Assembly: GCA_964019335.1 (NCBI GenBank) | Contig: OZ025742.1 | Location: 1 to 64,000, forward strand | Direction: 5' to 3' | From: Diplonema japonicum | Taxonomy: Eukaryota > Euglenozoa > Diplonemea > Diplonemida > Diplonemidae | Length of the DNA: 64,000 bases | In this document: piece after piece, positions 17,171-27,657 of the stretch | Layout of the letters: each line of letters starts with the position of its first letter | Numbering within the stretch: the stretch's first letter is position 1 | Notes under the pieces: generated by a model | Databases searched by the model: none | What the model saw: only the letters and a program-made list of their open reading frames with translations | Told to the model about the DNA's origin: nothing | Position numbers and translations under genes: made by a program

Positions 17171-20100
17171 ACCAGCAGCGGTCAGCACGCAGGAAATTAT
17201 GGAGAACTTGGTCGCAGCAGGCGGCGATACAACGGGCAATAAAGCTAAGAAACCCACAGCTGCCACCACGGCCCTCCATCTAGAACTGTCTTCCCTCCTG
17301 AAGGCTGTCCAACGCGCGCTGCTGGACAAGGATCTGGAGGGCAGGTCCAAGACCCACGGTCCCGACGGTATCCGACTAAAGCGGTACTGGATCGTCGACT
17401 CGGCCGAGAACGTAGCTGCGGATATCAAGCAGCAGTACACAACTTACAAAAGCCTGTCCCCTGCCACGTACGACTTCCGGGACATGTACACCAACCTCGA
17501 CCAAGGGCGTCTGAAAGAGGGGGTTCGTAAAGCAGTCCAAGAAGCGTTCGACTTTACCGGCAAGAACCTCACCCGTGGCAAGGACGGGAGCTCCTTCACA
17601 GATGCCGACGAGGACGATGTCTACACCCCGGAACGGATCCATAAGCTCCTGGACCTCGTCGTTGACACCTATGTTGTGCAGGGTGGCCGCGCCGTTCGTC
17701 AAGTAAAGGGTATCCCCATGGGTGGGAACGCCTCCCCCGACCTGGCGAACCTGTTCTGCTACGCCGTGGAGGCCGCATACATCGACAAGCTCCTCGCCGA
17801 AGAGGACTGGGAGACCTTGAAACGCTACTGCAACGCGTGTCGCTACATCGACGACTTCCTGTTGTGGAGCACTGCGCCACCCCCGGAGGAGCTTTATGGC
17901 ATGGCTTATGTAAAGACCTCTTCAGACCCATGCGACGTCCCCTTTATCGGGATTCGCATCCGGATAGAGCGCCACGAACAAGCTAAGCACAACTATATTA
18001 GACTTAGCATTAACGATAAGGCGCAGAACTGGCGCTTCCGGCCTACGCGGTTCACCCACGGGCACACCGCGGCGCCCACCACCCAGGGACCAGGCATCTT
18101 CAAGGGCATGGTCATCCGTGCCTGCGCCCTGACCAACAACATCGCGGACCTCAAACGGGAGATCGCTTCAGTGATCTACCTGCTCCTAGATCGCGGTCAC
18201 GACAAGGGCGGCCTGCGGAAAGCGTACAACGCCTTCCTTATCGAACGCGTGGATCGACGCTTCGCCATGGAGAAAAGCAACCTGCTGGCCTTCTTCACGC
18301 AAGTCCTCCACCGATACGACGCCAAAGCCCCGGTAGATTCTTGGTTGCCGGAAAAAACGTACATAGGCCCCAAGAAACCCCGTGCGCTTCCCACGGACGA
18401 CTCCTCGGACGACTCCTCAGCTGACTCCTCAGTCGTCTCCTCAGTCGCCTTCTCGGGGGGCCCCTCAGACGAGCCCTCGGACAGTTCCTCGGACAGCTCT
18501 TCAGGTCTTGTCGAACCGTCACAACCCCGAGCAGCCTCCGTGGTCTCACCATCTGGTGTCACGGACCAGGTTTTTTCGCCCCCCATCAACCTGCACACCA
18601 ACAGCGGGGAAGGTCGCCTGGGCCTGGAATGCGGCTGGGCCGTCATAAACTGGTTGGCGGACTATGCTGGTGTGGACCGCATCCCCTTCTCTACAATGCA
18701 GGAGATCCAGGAGATGTACCACGGCTTCTCACGACTCATCTCCCCTTCCAGCACTGATGAAGCGCCCGATCCTCTTGGCAACTTTTCCCGCTCGACCTTG
18801 TCACGTGCTTGCCTCATGGTCGTTGGTGCAAACTTGGAGGTCTTCCGTGCGGGCATGAAAGAAAGCCCCTGCTTGATCGTTGGTCCCTTGAAACGAAGTC
18901 TCAGCGGCCACTGGTTCATCGCTCTCAGGAAGAAGGGAAGGTACATGGTCAAAGACACCGACGTACGGCTAAGGCTCCAGAGCTTCAAACACATCTGCGC
19001 GACATACTCCGAACACAACATCCTCTGCATCCCAGACGATGTGTGGGCCAGGACAACCCCAGGCAGGAAACACAACACACGTGTTCTAGACCCTGAGGCT
19101 GAGTTTCGCCAGTTTGAGCCGGTCATCACCCCGGCGGCACCCCAGGTAAGCGACTCGAGCGCGCGAAAGACTGAGACCGCTCTCAACACCCCGGAAGATC
19201 GCACCCTCCTAACTTATGTCACCCTAGCTGCAGCTATAGCTACATATGCCGCACGCACCCGACGGCTCGACACAGGAGTCGCCGCATCAGGTGTGGACGC
19301 ACACACCGCTCACTTCGGGCGGCCCGTCGCCACCGCCATCGTAGCCCTAGCTGCCGCCGTGGCCGCGCGAGCCGTGCACACCGGATGCTCTGTCACCACC
19401 ACGTCTACGGCAAGCCAGACTAACGTGGTCGGAACTGTCCCGCTCTTCCTGAAGGTCTCGAGTCTGCACAAGTCTACACCACAGACAGCAGTCGCAACCT
19501 GTCAGACGGACCGTGTCACAGCACCTGTACTGTTCTCGATATCATCGACGCTCCAGACGGATCCTCCCAGCAGTAGACTGCCCCCGATGGACGCCGGACT
19601 GGGGTCGCCCTCGGCCGCGGCGGTCAGACTTACGAAGTCTGTCGAAATTCCGACGCCCCGCGCGACCCTGTCGAGGCGGCCGGTTACTGAGCCTCGGTTG
19701 ACACCATGCCTTCCACCGCCAACGGACGTGTCATCCACCCAGCTCGCGGCCTGCACTCAGTCCACCCGTCGGGACACCGGACACGGGAGTGACACACCGA
19801 TGCCGTCGTCTACCATGGGACACGCGACACTCCAACCAGTGGTCGGCTCCCAGATTGTGACAACGTCGGCTGTGGAGTCATCGCTCGCCCGAGCCGTGAC
19901 AACGCCCGTTCTGGCAGACGCCCCCCTCGGCGCCCGCCAGGTACAGCTCACTCCTTGCATCCAGTCCGTCCATGAGAACATCGGACTCGGGATGGATACG
20001 CCGATGGCTCCCGCCATGGGACACGCGACGCTTCAACCGGTGGTCAACGCCCAGAGAGACACGACGCTGACCCTGGAGCCGCCCGTGGCCCGAGCCGAGG

Positions 20101-21224
20101 CAGACGCTCCCCTAGACCCTCACCAGGCGGATGGTGGTTTAGAAATGATCGACCTCACGCAGGACTCCCCGGACAGACCCTCGCGCAAGAAGAAGCACGA
20201 CGGCACTGCTTACGAACACGAAAGCCGTCGTGGTAAGAGTTCCTCCACAGGCGATGGGGATCTTCTCATCCTGCGCGAGCAGTCACAGGGTTTTGATCAG
20301 GAAGCCCTCAACCGAAGGGCCCTCCAGAGACGGATGGATCGATACCTCAGTCTCTTGGTCTACTTCCGGCGACACCCGGAGCTCTTGGACGAACACCAGC
20401 GTCAGCTCCTGTCGGTCGGTCCCCTCCCGATGCACCTGGACACCTCTCCACATCAACTGCTGCTCGAGGCCCGTGACACGGATAGAACTGCCGACCAACA
20501 GGCAACCGTCGCCAACCAGGAACAGCTTCTTCTGATTGCGCACAAGGCGTTGCCTACCACCGAACGTCTTCGGTTGTCTCACGAATGGCACTCGGGGCTG
20601 AACACCGCGGTACAGCAACAGTGGTGGTCGGAGTTCTTCGCCCAAGGCGGCTGGAAACACCCACTCTTCGGTTCCGAGGCCCCAAGAGGTGACGAGACTA
20701 GGACTCCAGGGAGGACCCCTCTCCTGCTCACCTACAACGGGCAGAGGAACAAACGCCCGGAACCCGAAGACGGCCCCGCCCTTCCCGCGGCCAAACGGGA
20801 TCTCGCCGCGACGAGGCCGAACACCAGAGTCACTGGACTTGTCGCCCTTAAGAGGCTCACCAGGGAAGCAGACGTCGACGGCCCTGAGGACCTGGATGAG
20901 CTTCGACACCTGGGCTTCCTTTCCCAGGGCGAGGCCGTCTTTGACCTCAGCTGCATGTCCAGGGCTTGCACACACTTCCTGGGTGAGACCCCCATGGTCA
21001 CGGTCCCCCTCGACACACGCGTCGCGATCCCGTGTCTGCTGGTCTGTTATGACTCGACGTGGCTCTACGCTTCCCGCCAGGAACAGGGCTTTCGGTTGCA
21101 GACCCAAGGGTTCAAGGACAAGTCGTATCCGACTGTGGCAGCCCTACTCGCTGACTTCGTGGGGGCAGGGACCCTCTACTACAGCGAGTCACAGTGGTCG
21201 ACTGTGCTGAACTCCTACAACTAG
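17171..21224 (+). CDS. Penelope-like reverse transcriptase fused to Josephin-like cysteine protease
   Basis: The frame is open from 17061, but the first ~37 codons are antisense to element 2 gag. The first ATG in native sequence is 17199 and the true N-terminus may be lost. Residues are numbered from 17061. RT core: SKTHGPDGI (97-104), YDFRDMYTNLD (motif A, D138), GIPMGGNASPDLAN (motif B, 217-230), RYIDD (motif C, 261-265). These resemble Penelope-like RTs more than LINE RTs; there is no GIY-YIG nuclease and most of the fingers are missing. After a Ser/Asp linker, LECGWAVINWL (C524), GHWFIALRKKG (H617) and VKDTD (D632) have the order and spacing of a Josephin-type catalytic triad. A long linker holds a twice-repeated ~80-residue unit (GHATLQPVV), an IDLTQDS SUMO-interaction-like motif (~1030), and a C-terminal domain that may be a decayed second protease copy. 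RT is clear; the protease assignment is by motif only. Confidence 0.7.
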
Positions 21225-21706
21225 GAACTACTGGAGACGACCCTACGCAATGTAGGAGTGCCGGCCCGGCGTGCTACGAGGGCGATAGGCTATGCAGGGT
21301 CTCACAGACCTCGCACCCTATGATTTTAGTTTCCACCTTTTCCTTTTCCACTTCTTGACTTTTAACTTCCCTTCTGCTTTCCCAACATGGTTTCCGTCCC
21401 GGGTATGACGTTAAACTGCGTCCGCCGACACATTTGGGTCAACATTCTCTGATGACCAAGCCGTCTTTTTCCGTTTCTTCTCCCCTTCTCTTTGTTATGT
21501 TATTTTCATTATTCTTTCTGGCGATAGACTGATACGGGCCATGGAAGCAACCTCTGCTTAATTCCTGGTACGTGGGAGGCTCCTCTTGAGGATGTCAGTC
21601 ACCTTTTCCCTTTTTTACTCGACTCTCTGTTTTCGTATGCAGTATTTATTCTTTCCCACCCCTTTTTATCTATTTCTTCGCTTCTTCATCCTAACTTAAA
21701 ACCATT
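21225..21706 (+). other. 3' flank of the RT-protease gene, no gene seen
   Basis: Pyrimidine-rich sequence with no ORF of note. It probably includes the 3' UTR of the RT-protease gene. Its far end is where the pogo-like remnant on the - strand ends. Confidence 0.5.
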
Positions 21707-22660
21707 TCAGCTACCTGTCCGCACGTCTGGCCGTCTTGTTTACTGCCTTCGCAGTCTTGGCAGTGCGCCTGGCCTCGGCCTCAGCAAGTCTTGGGCTGGC
21801 ACAAATAGGTGAGGTCTGGGGGACAAACGCTAAGTGAACGTTTGTTTCTGAAAACAAGTTCACAAAAGCCTGCGTAGTGTGGACATTGTAGTCATCAAGG
21901 ATGAGTAGGATGGGCTCGGTGGGTGCTCAGCCCGATGACTCGATGAGGTTGTAGCAAAGGGGAGAAACAAATCTTTTACTCAGAGTCGAAGCGTTTCCTG
22001 GGTGGCCCCAGTGAGATTTCGAAGCTGTTAAACTCCAGCCTTTTGAGGGGTGTAGAACACGAGGGACGGACCCGGGGTATTTCCTGCCGCGAGCTGGTTC
22101 TGTTTTTCCCGTGTAAATTAACCCGGGTTTGCCACTTCGTGGGCAGTTTGCCATCAGACAGGGAAACGCAAAACTGTCCGGTGACGGCGCGCTTGTCCCA
22201 AATCCCTAACCTTGACAACCTTGGGACCCCTTTTCGTCTTCGTCTTCTTCCCAGCGGCAGCAGCTGGCCATGTTCCAGGCCAACCGGCCTGATTCCTGTG
22301 AACCTCCTCGCTGCTTGGGTGTCTTTGGGGCTGCTAGACTTCCCTATTGTTGGGCGGCGGCTTGTGATGCCATGCTTGGAGCACAGATGGTTGGCCCTCT
22401 GCATTCAGGCAGATTTCCGACGCTGCTACCGGCACCGTTCTGCACTGGATCCAAACAAAGAGCTTTGTTGTTTCTTCCTTGTTCAGAAGAGGCTTGCGAC
22501 CCTCAGTAACAGGTGCGGACCTTGGAGCTACCAAAGCGGTGCTTCCAGTCTGATATACTGGACATTGGCTCCATGACGCAAACCCGCAAAGCATAAGAAC
22601 AATCCTAAAGCAAGCACAAGAAGTGGTTCGGTTCAACAAGCTTGTGGTAGAAGCGAACAA
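21707..22660 (-). pseudogene. pogo/Tigger-like DDE transposase remnant
   Basis: On the - strand, in order: a segment resembling a CENP-B-type DNA-binding domain (RKPLLNKEETTKLFVWIQ, 22470 region), a segment like the start of a DDE_1 fold (VSLSDGKLPTKW, around 22140), and a strong catalytic-block match APTEPILLILDDYNVHTTQA (around 21890) with the second catalytic Asp. The parts lie in different frames, and a TGA at about 21927 interrupts the last one just before the catalytic block. It is therefore a decayed DNA transposon of the pogo/Tigger/jerky type. No terminal inverted repeats were found. Confidence 0.6.
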
Positions 22661-22771
22661 TCAGGATCTGGAAAAGTCCGTAATTCAATTGTCTGATATT
22701 CGTTTGATTTTCTCTTGCTAGTTTCATCTGTTTTCGGGTCCAGCCCTTTAAGAAAGGGGGTCTCAGGAAAA

Positions 22772-22817
22772 AAAATGTCCGGAAAATATCCGGACCGCCA
22801 GAGCTTCCGGACATTTT
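22772..22817. repeat. 13-bp perfect inverted repeat (stem-loop)
   Basis: AAAATGTCCGGAA at 22772-22784 and its exact complement at 22805-22817, 20-nt loop; an extra CCGGA sits in the loop and another TTCCGG just downstream. Possibly the end of a small transposon or a structured UTR. No function assigned. Confidence 0.6.
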
Positions 22818-23256
22818 ATCTTCCGGTGATTTTTGTTTTACAGTAAGTCTTTTATTTTTGCACACGCGGTACTTGAGCTCATAATTTCTTCCACGAACGG
22901 TCGCTTCGGTTCAAAAGAACAGCGGAATCTGAACCTCCCAGGGTTCAAAATTGATTCAAATCCATTTTAACCACGCAGCAACAACAACAGCAGGCACAGC
23001 AACAGATGAAACAGCAGCAGGAAAAGATCCAAGAGAACTAGACAGCAAACGCAACCTTTTTGTCAGATTTTTTGTTGTTTGCTGTATCACAAGCTAGGGG
23101 GTATCTTGTTTTTTAGGATTTGAAATATTCCATTTTTCTTCTCCTGCCGCTTTTTAAGCGCTTCTTTCAAAATTTCTATAAAATAAATATTGTCGTTCCC
23201 TTGTTTCTGTTGTCGTTCCTCCCTCCTCCCTTTCCCACGTGCGGCACTAGGTCACT
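22818..23256 (+). other. Intergenic; short Gln-rich reading-frame remnant
   Basis: AT-rich spacer. At about 22976-23041 a CAG/CAA-rich stretch reads QQQQQAQQQMKQQQEKIQEN followed by TAG. It could be the last exon of a lost gene or chance low complexity; no upstream exon was found. Nothing else is recognisable. Confidence 0.3.
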
Positions 23257-23269
23257 GCACACGTGTCAC
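23257..23269 (+). promoter_or_regulatory. Conserved CACGTG palindrome upstream of Cys-rich gene
   Basis: GCACACGTGTCAC, centred ~200 bp before the ATG, contains the CACGTG core bound by many bHLH/bZIP factors. The same 13-mer with similar flanks (TAGGTCA.TGCACACGTGTCAC..TTAGTTA) recurs at 37777-37789 upstream of the pseudogene copy. It is thus part of the duplicated promoter region; function is inferred. Confidence 0.4.
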
Positions 23270-23443
23270 TAATTAGTTACTTCAGTCTTTCTTCTCTGTC
23301 TTCCCTTTCTTTTAACCCGCCACAGTGCCTTGCATGATTGTGCCCTGGCTCAAAGACGTTCCTAACTTTGCAATTCTTTCTCCTAGATTCTTCGTATAGC
23401 CCCACTTTCTAGTTTTGAACAACACAACAGCACGCTTTGCTTT

Positions 23444-23460
23444 AAAAAAAAAAAAAAAAA
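23444..23460 (+). promoter_or_regulatory. Encoded poly(A) leader (17 A) abutting the ATG
   Basis: Seventeen A residues directly precede ATG 23461. Comparable runs directly precede ATGs at 47394 (11 A), 58909 (12 A) and 61323 (8 A). It is probably part of the 5' UTR. Confidence 0.5.
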
Positions 23461-26415
23461 ATGTTACTGATATGGGTGGTGATGAGTTTGGCGGGCCCCT
23501 ATTCACCAACTCCTTCAGGCTGTTCCGGGAATGCTGAGTGCCGAATCGGGTGGGCCTGTATGTGGTTACGGTTTGATGATAATCCAGTTTGTACTGATAC
23601 GAAGTTGTGCGAGAACTACTTATGTGCTGCAGACGAGACTTGTGGTATCATGAGAAACAACTACAGCGTCAATGTTGTTGGCTGTGTGAAGCGGCGTGAT
23701 CCATGCCTTCGCATGTCTTGCGGGGTAGGCGAAAAGTGCTTAGTTCCGTTCAATGACACATCTTCACCCCCTTCCTGCGCTACTGTCGATTTCAATCCTT
23801 GTCGCACTTGGGACTGCAGTTCTGGAAACAACGTGTGCAAGCTCACAAAGGACAACTTCCCGTTCTGCGCTCCCAGCGACCCTTGTTCCACGACGTACTG
23901 TGGTGCGAACCGGTACTGCGACCTCGATGCCTCCTTTGCCTCCCAATGCCTTGAGGAGCCCTGTGTGAATACGACGTGCCCTGCTGGCGAGCACTGCATC
24001 AACATGTGGAACGACGACACGGAGAGGGTCGGGCTTTGCTTTGGCGACACAGAAGCTCCCCCCACCGACGCGCCCGCCACACCAGCACCGCCGGTGACGC
24101 CATGCTACGGGATCACCTGCGAGGTGGGCACGCGATGCGAGGTTGACGTGGCGAGCGGCAGTCCTTCGTGCATCGACATGCCTCTGTGTCCCAACATCAC
24201 GTGTGGTGTGAACGAGACCTGCGGGCTCGTCGTGGTGGGTAAGGAGCAACTGTGCGTTCCGAAGAAAGATCCTTGTGTGGGGAAGTGTGAAGCCTACGGC
24301 TACCTGGCACCAGAGGTCTGTGTTGGCGGAGACTTTAGGGTTCGATTTGCGAATTATTACTCCTGCCTCGACGCTAGCACCGTGGGATGGGATTGTACCA
24401 TCGGAGGGGCATCGCAGCAGGTGTGCTCGGCTTTTGGGATGCGCTGCAGGTTGGATGGGTGGTGGAATGCCTATTGCACCGACCCGGACCCTTGCACCTC
24501 TGTGCGTTGTGGTTCGGATGAGTATTGCGACTTCGATGAGTTCTACAACGCTGTGTGCTTGAAGCAGCCGTGCCTTAACACGACCTGCCCTGCTGGGACG
24601 CACTGTGTGAATGGCTGGGATGAGCTTGTCTTGGTGTGGCAGGCAACCTGTGTGAACGGGACCACGGAGGCCCCTTCCACCCCTGAGCCCCGTTCAACGG
24701 ATGCCCCCACAATGTCGCCGCGCCTCGCACCGTGTGTGAACCACACCTGCGCCTTGGGTTCCCGCTGCGAGATCGACGCTGGCGGCAGTCCTGTTTGCTT
24801 CGACACGGAGCCGTGCAGCAACATGACATGCCGCGTGAACGAAACCTGCGGGATCGACAGGTCTGGGAACGGGTTATGCGTCACGAAGAATGACGCTTGC
24901 TATGACGGGATCGCAGGTAAGGGCCAATGCGCACAGGGGGAGTTCTGCATCAGCCAGTCCACTTCTTCTGGGGAGCCGCACTACTGCGACTCAGACCTCT
25001 TCAACGACCCTTGCAAGGATGTCGTGTGCCCCAGCGATATGCGGTGCAGGGCGGAAGGCTTGGGCAACCCGCTGTGCGCCGTTCCCGACCCTTGTTGGAA
25101 CCTGAGGTCGAATTCCTCTACCTGTAGCTACTCGACCAATATCTGTTACCTTGATAGCTCTTATGACGCTGTGTGCGACTGGAACCCTTGCACCTCGTCG
25201 TCAGGATCCATCTGTCCTTGGGGCAGCCTCTGCAAAGTGAACCCCACTGGTGACTACTACTGTGTGGACTTGGAACCCTGCGGCAAGCTTTCATGTGCGT
25301 GGAACGAGACATGTGCCTTCGACGGAAGCAACCAAGCCAAATGCATCTCGAAAAGAGACCCTTGCGAATATTGCCCCCTGGACTATTGTGAGTTCAACTA
25401 TGAAACAGGCCAAGGGGACATGATGTGTGACCACGCAGCACCTTGGGGTATTGACCTTTGCACGTTTGAGGGTGGGTGCCCGTTGGATGCACCTTGCAGG
25501 AATGGAGAAGCCGGATTTCCTCTGTGCGCTGCCCGAGACCCTTGTTGGAATGTGACGTGCGATGCGGGAAAGTACTGCACCCTTGATTATGCCTCTGGCA
25601 CCGTGTGCTTGGACGGGCCGTGCCTCCACACAACCTGTGCTCCTAATGAGTTTTGCATGGACACTCGGGTAAGAGGGCTAGATTTGTTTGCGAGGTGTGT
25701 GGTGAATCCGCACTGGACAGCTGTCCCCACGCAGTCGCCTCAAGTCAACTCCACAGAAGCACCTGGGGTCAATGCCACAGAAGGACCTGGGGTCAACACC
25801 ACAGAAGCACCTGGGGTCAATGCCACAGAAGCACCTGGGGTCAATGCCACAGAAGCACCTGGAACACAGCCAGCAACGAACACCACAGATGCGGGTCCCA
25901 GTGTAACAGAGGCACCTGAAACTCAGTCACCTGAGGTCAATGCCACGGAGGCACCTACCACTGAAGCATCTACCACAAAGGCACCCGGTACCACCGATGC
26001 ACCCGGAGGGCGGGGAACACAAGAGCCGACAGAGGCACCTGAAAACAGCAGCAGCAACAACTTCCTGTTGGCGATACTGCTGGTGCTTGGCGGGGTGGTT
26101 CTGCTGTGTGGTGCAGTGGGTGGGTTCCTCAGGTGGAAGAAGGTGAAGTCAGAGACACTAACTGCGGACGAACTATTGGTATGGTACACACACCAGGAGA
26201 TGCTTGGCACAGGTTTACGGTATGGACAAAGACATCGAGAGCGAGATGCAGCAAGATCTAGTGGTATGCAACTTTCAAGGGAGGACAACTCAAACCCGAT
26301 GATGCAGCGGGCAACAGGAAAGACAAAACCCGGAATACCAGTTTTTCTGGGGAAGAAAGTTGTTAGATATGGGGGGGTAGCAGCTTTGGGGGCTCTGTCT
26401 TGGGGAGAGGAATAA
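23461..26415 (+). CDS. Cys-rich type I membrane protein (EGF-like module arrays)
   Basis: 984 residues. The N-terminus is hydrophobic (MLLIWVVMSLAG) and likely a signal peptide. The ectodomain is about four modules of ~190 residues, each a series of six-cysteine EGF/follistatin-like motifs (pattern PC.N.TC..N..C..D) with many N-glycosylation sequons, separated by Thr/Pro/Ala linkers (TEAPPTDAPATPAPP). A mucin-like NATEAPGV repeat precedes a transmembrane helix (about 867-890) and a ~90-residue basic cytoplasmic tail with ADELLVWY. It shares module sequence and the E-[FL]-LVWY tail motif with the protein at 39372. It is a surface or adhesin-type protein; ligand unknown. No introns are evident. 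A broken, internally deleted copy lies at 37980-38912. Confidence 0.85.
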   Translation: MLLIWVVMSLAGPYSPTPSGCSGNAECRIGWACMWLRFDDNPVCTDTKLCENYLCAADETCGIMRNNYSVNVVGCVKRRDPCLRMSCGVGEKCLVPFNDTSSPPSCATVDFNPCRTWDCSSGNNVCKLTKDNFPFCAPSDPCSTTYCGANRYCDLDASFASQCLEEPCVNTTCPAGEHCINMWNDDTERVGLCFGDTEAPPTDAPATPAPPVTPCYGITCEVGTRCEVDVASGSPSCIDMPLCPNITCGVNETCGLVVVGKEQLCVPKKDPCVGKCEAYGYLAPEVCVGGDFRVRFANYYSCLDASTVGWDCTIGGASQQVCSAFGMRCRLDGWWNAYCTDPDPCTSVRCGSDEYCDFDEFYNAVCLKQPCLNTTCPAGTHCVNGWDELVLVWQATCVNGTTEAPSTPEPRSTDAPTMSPRLAPCVNHTCALGSRCEIDAGGSPVCFDTEPCSNMTCRVNETCGIDRSGNGLCVTKNDACYDGIAGKGQCAQGEFCISQSTSSGEPHYCDSDLFNDPCKDVVCPSDMRCRAEGLGNPLCAVPDPCWNLRSNSSTCSYSTNICYLDSSYDAVCDWNPCTSSSGSICPWGSLCKVNPTGDYYCVDLEPCGKLSCAWNETCAFDGSNQAKCISKRDPCEYCPLDYCEFNYETGQGDMMCDHAAPWGIDLCTFEGGCPLDAPCRNGEAGFPLCAARDPCWNVTCDAGKYCTLDYASGTVCLDGPCLHTTCAPNEFCMDTRVRGLDLFARCVVNPHWTAVPTQSPQVNSTEAPGVNATEGPGVNTTEAPGVNATEAPGVNATEAPGTQPATNTTDAGPSVTEAPETQSPEVNATEAPTTEASTTKAPGTTDAPGGRGTQEPTEAPENSSSNNFLLAILLVLGGVVLLCGAVGGFLRWKKVKSETLTADELLVWYTHQEMLGTGLRYGQRHRERDAARSSGMQLSREDNSNPMMQRATGKTKPGIPVFLGKKVVRYGGVAALGALSWGEE

Positions 26416-27625
26416 AAAAATAATTACGTGCTACGCATCTCATCGTTAAGAACACGAACTTGTTTTGGTCCCTTCTTCCCAAGGAAGAGGCGGGCATCTT
26501 TGCGATACACGCTCAGCCTCTTCCTCCTTTTTTTCTTTACCTTCCACGTCAAGAGAGACAAAAAGAAATAATAGAACGCTTCATATCTCGGCGGGAATGG
26601 GCTCAGCTGCCCCCTTTACCGTCGGTCGCAAACAAGGTTTTTGTTTGGGTCGATAGGCAAAACGGACTTGGCGGGCCTATCTCAGCGCAACATGCACCTA
26701 TGCAGAAGGGCTGCTGCGCGCCAGTCCAGCCCGAAGAACAGACCTGGTAAACTGTGTGGGACACTGTCCTTTTCCACAGCTGGCTGACTAACTTTGCAGC
26801 AAGAAAGGCTACAAAAGCCGCAGGCCCCACCGGTAAGCCCGGAAACGAGAAGGAAAGAGAGGGCACGCTGTCCACGCCTTCAGCATGGCAGTCAAACTAG
26901 CGACAAGAGGCCCCTTTTCTCGTCCACTCAAACAGCGCTCGAGTGATGTTCTTACCGCAGATGAATCCATGGCTGAAAGGCAAACTCCGACAGCCGACAC
27001 CCCCTGGCACCAACCATGGCACAAATACCGCAAAAACTAGTTGATTTTCTGGCCTCTTTTTTCTGACGCCCCATTTTCACAAATCTTCAGAAAACATGAG
27101 GGAACAGTTTTTCCCGGCTCTAGCCAAAATCCCCTTAGAGGGAATCCAGAAAATAAATAAAAATGAAAAAGAAAGAAACCCCCCCCCCCCCCTTCACAGA
27201 TCAACAAGGATGCTACCTACAGCGCCGCATAGTTCGAAGCCCTCAATTGTAGGAACCCATTTTCGCATTCTCTTCCTCATTGAACGCTATGAGGCCCTTC
27301 CCCTTTTTTTGTTGAGTTGCAGCATAGGAGCCCCTCCCCTTTTTTTTGTAAAGGGGTTGTCGTGCTCAACTACTAAGGACCGCAGCGAACACATTCTTCC
27401 TCCCTTTTTTTCCCCCCTCTCGTCTCACTTCCCCCCCCCTCTTTTTTTTTAAAGCGTGCCTCTAGCACGTGTTAAATTATTTGTTTCTTTACTAAAGAAA
27501 TAAAAATGAGAATGAACCATTCTCAAAAAAAAGAAAAGAAAGGGCTGTCTGTATCAGTCTCTGTCGCACTTCTTCTCTCTCGGCAAGCCTCCTTTTTTTT
27601 TTAAATGTCTCTTTTTTTTTTCTGT
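26416..27625. other. 1.2-kb intergenic region, no gene seen
   Basis: AT- and pyrimidine-rich with T tracts, a 14-C run (27179-27192) and the tail of a dispersed repeat (TTAAATGTCTCTTTT, 27601). Short ORFs on both strands lack recognisable features. It contains the 3' UTR of the Cys-rich gene. Confidence 0.6.
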
Positions 27626-27657
27626 ACTTTATTGGTGTCCGACCGTGCCAATAAAGT
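27626..27657. terminator. Hairpin with AATAAA on both strands
   Basis: ACTTTATTGG (27626-27635) and its exact complement CCAATAAAGT (27648-27657) form a 10-bp stem. Each strand carries an AATAAA hexamer, so it could act as a poly(A) signal in both directions. It sits just upstream of element 3. Confidence 0.4.

Noticed and set aside
21449-21455. CTGATGA as a hammerhead ribozyme core after the Penelope-like gene
   Set aside because: Penelope elements often carry hammerheads, but no GAAA partner with matching stems was found around it.
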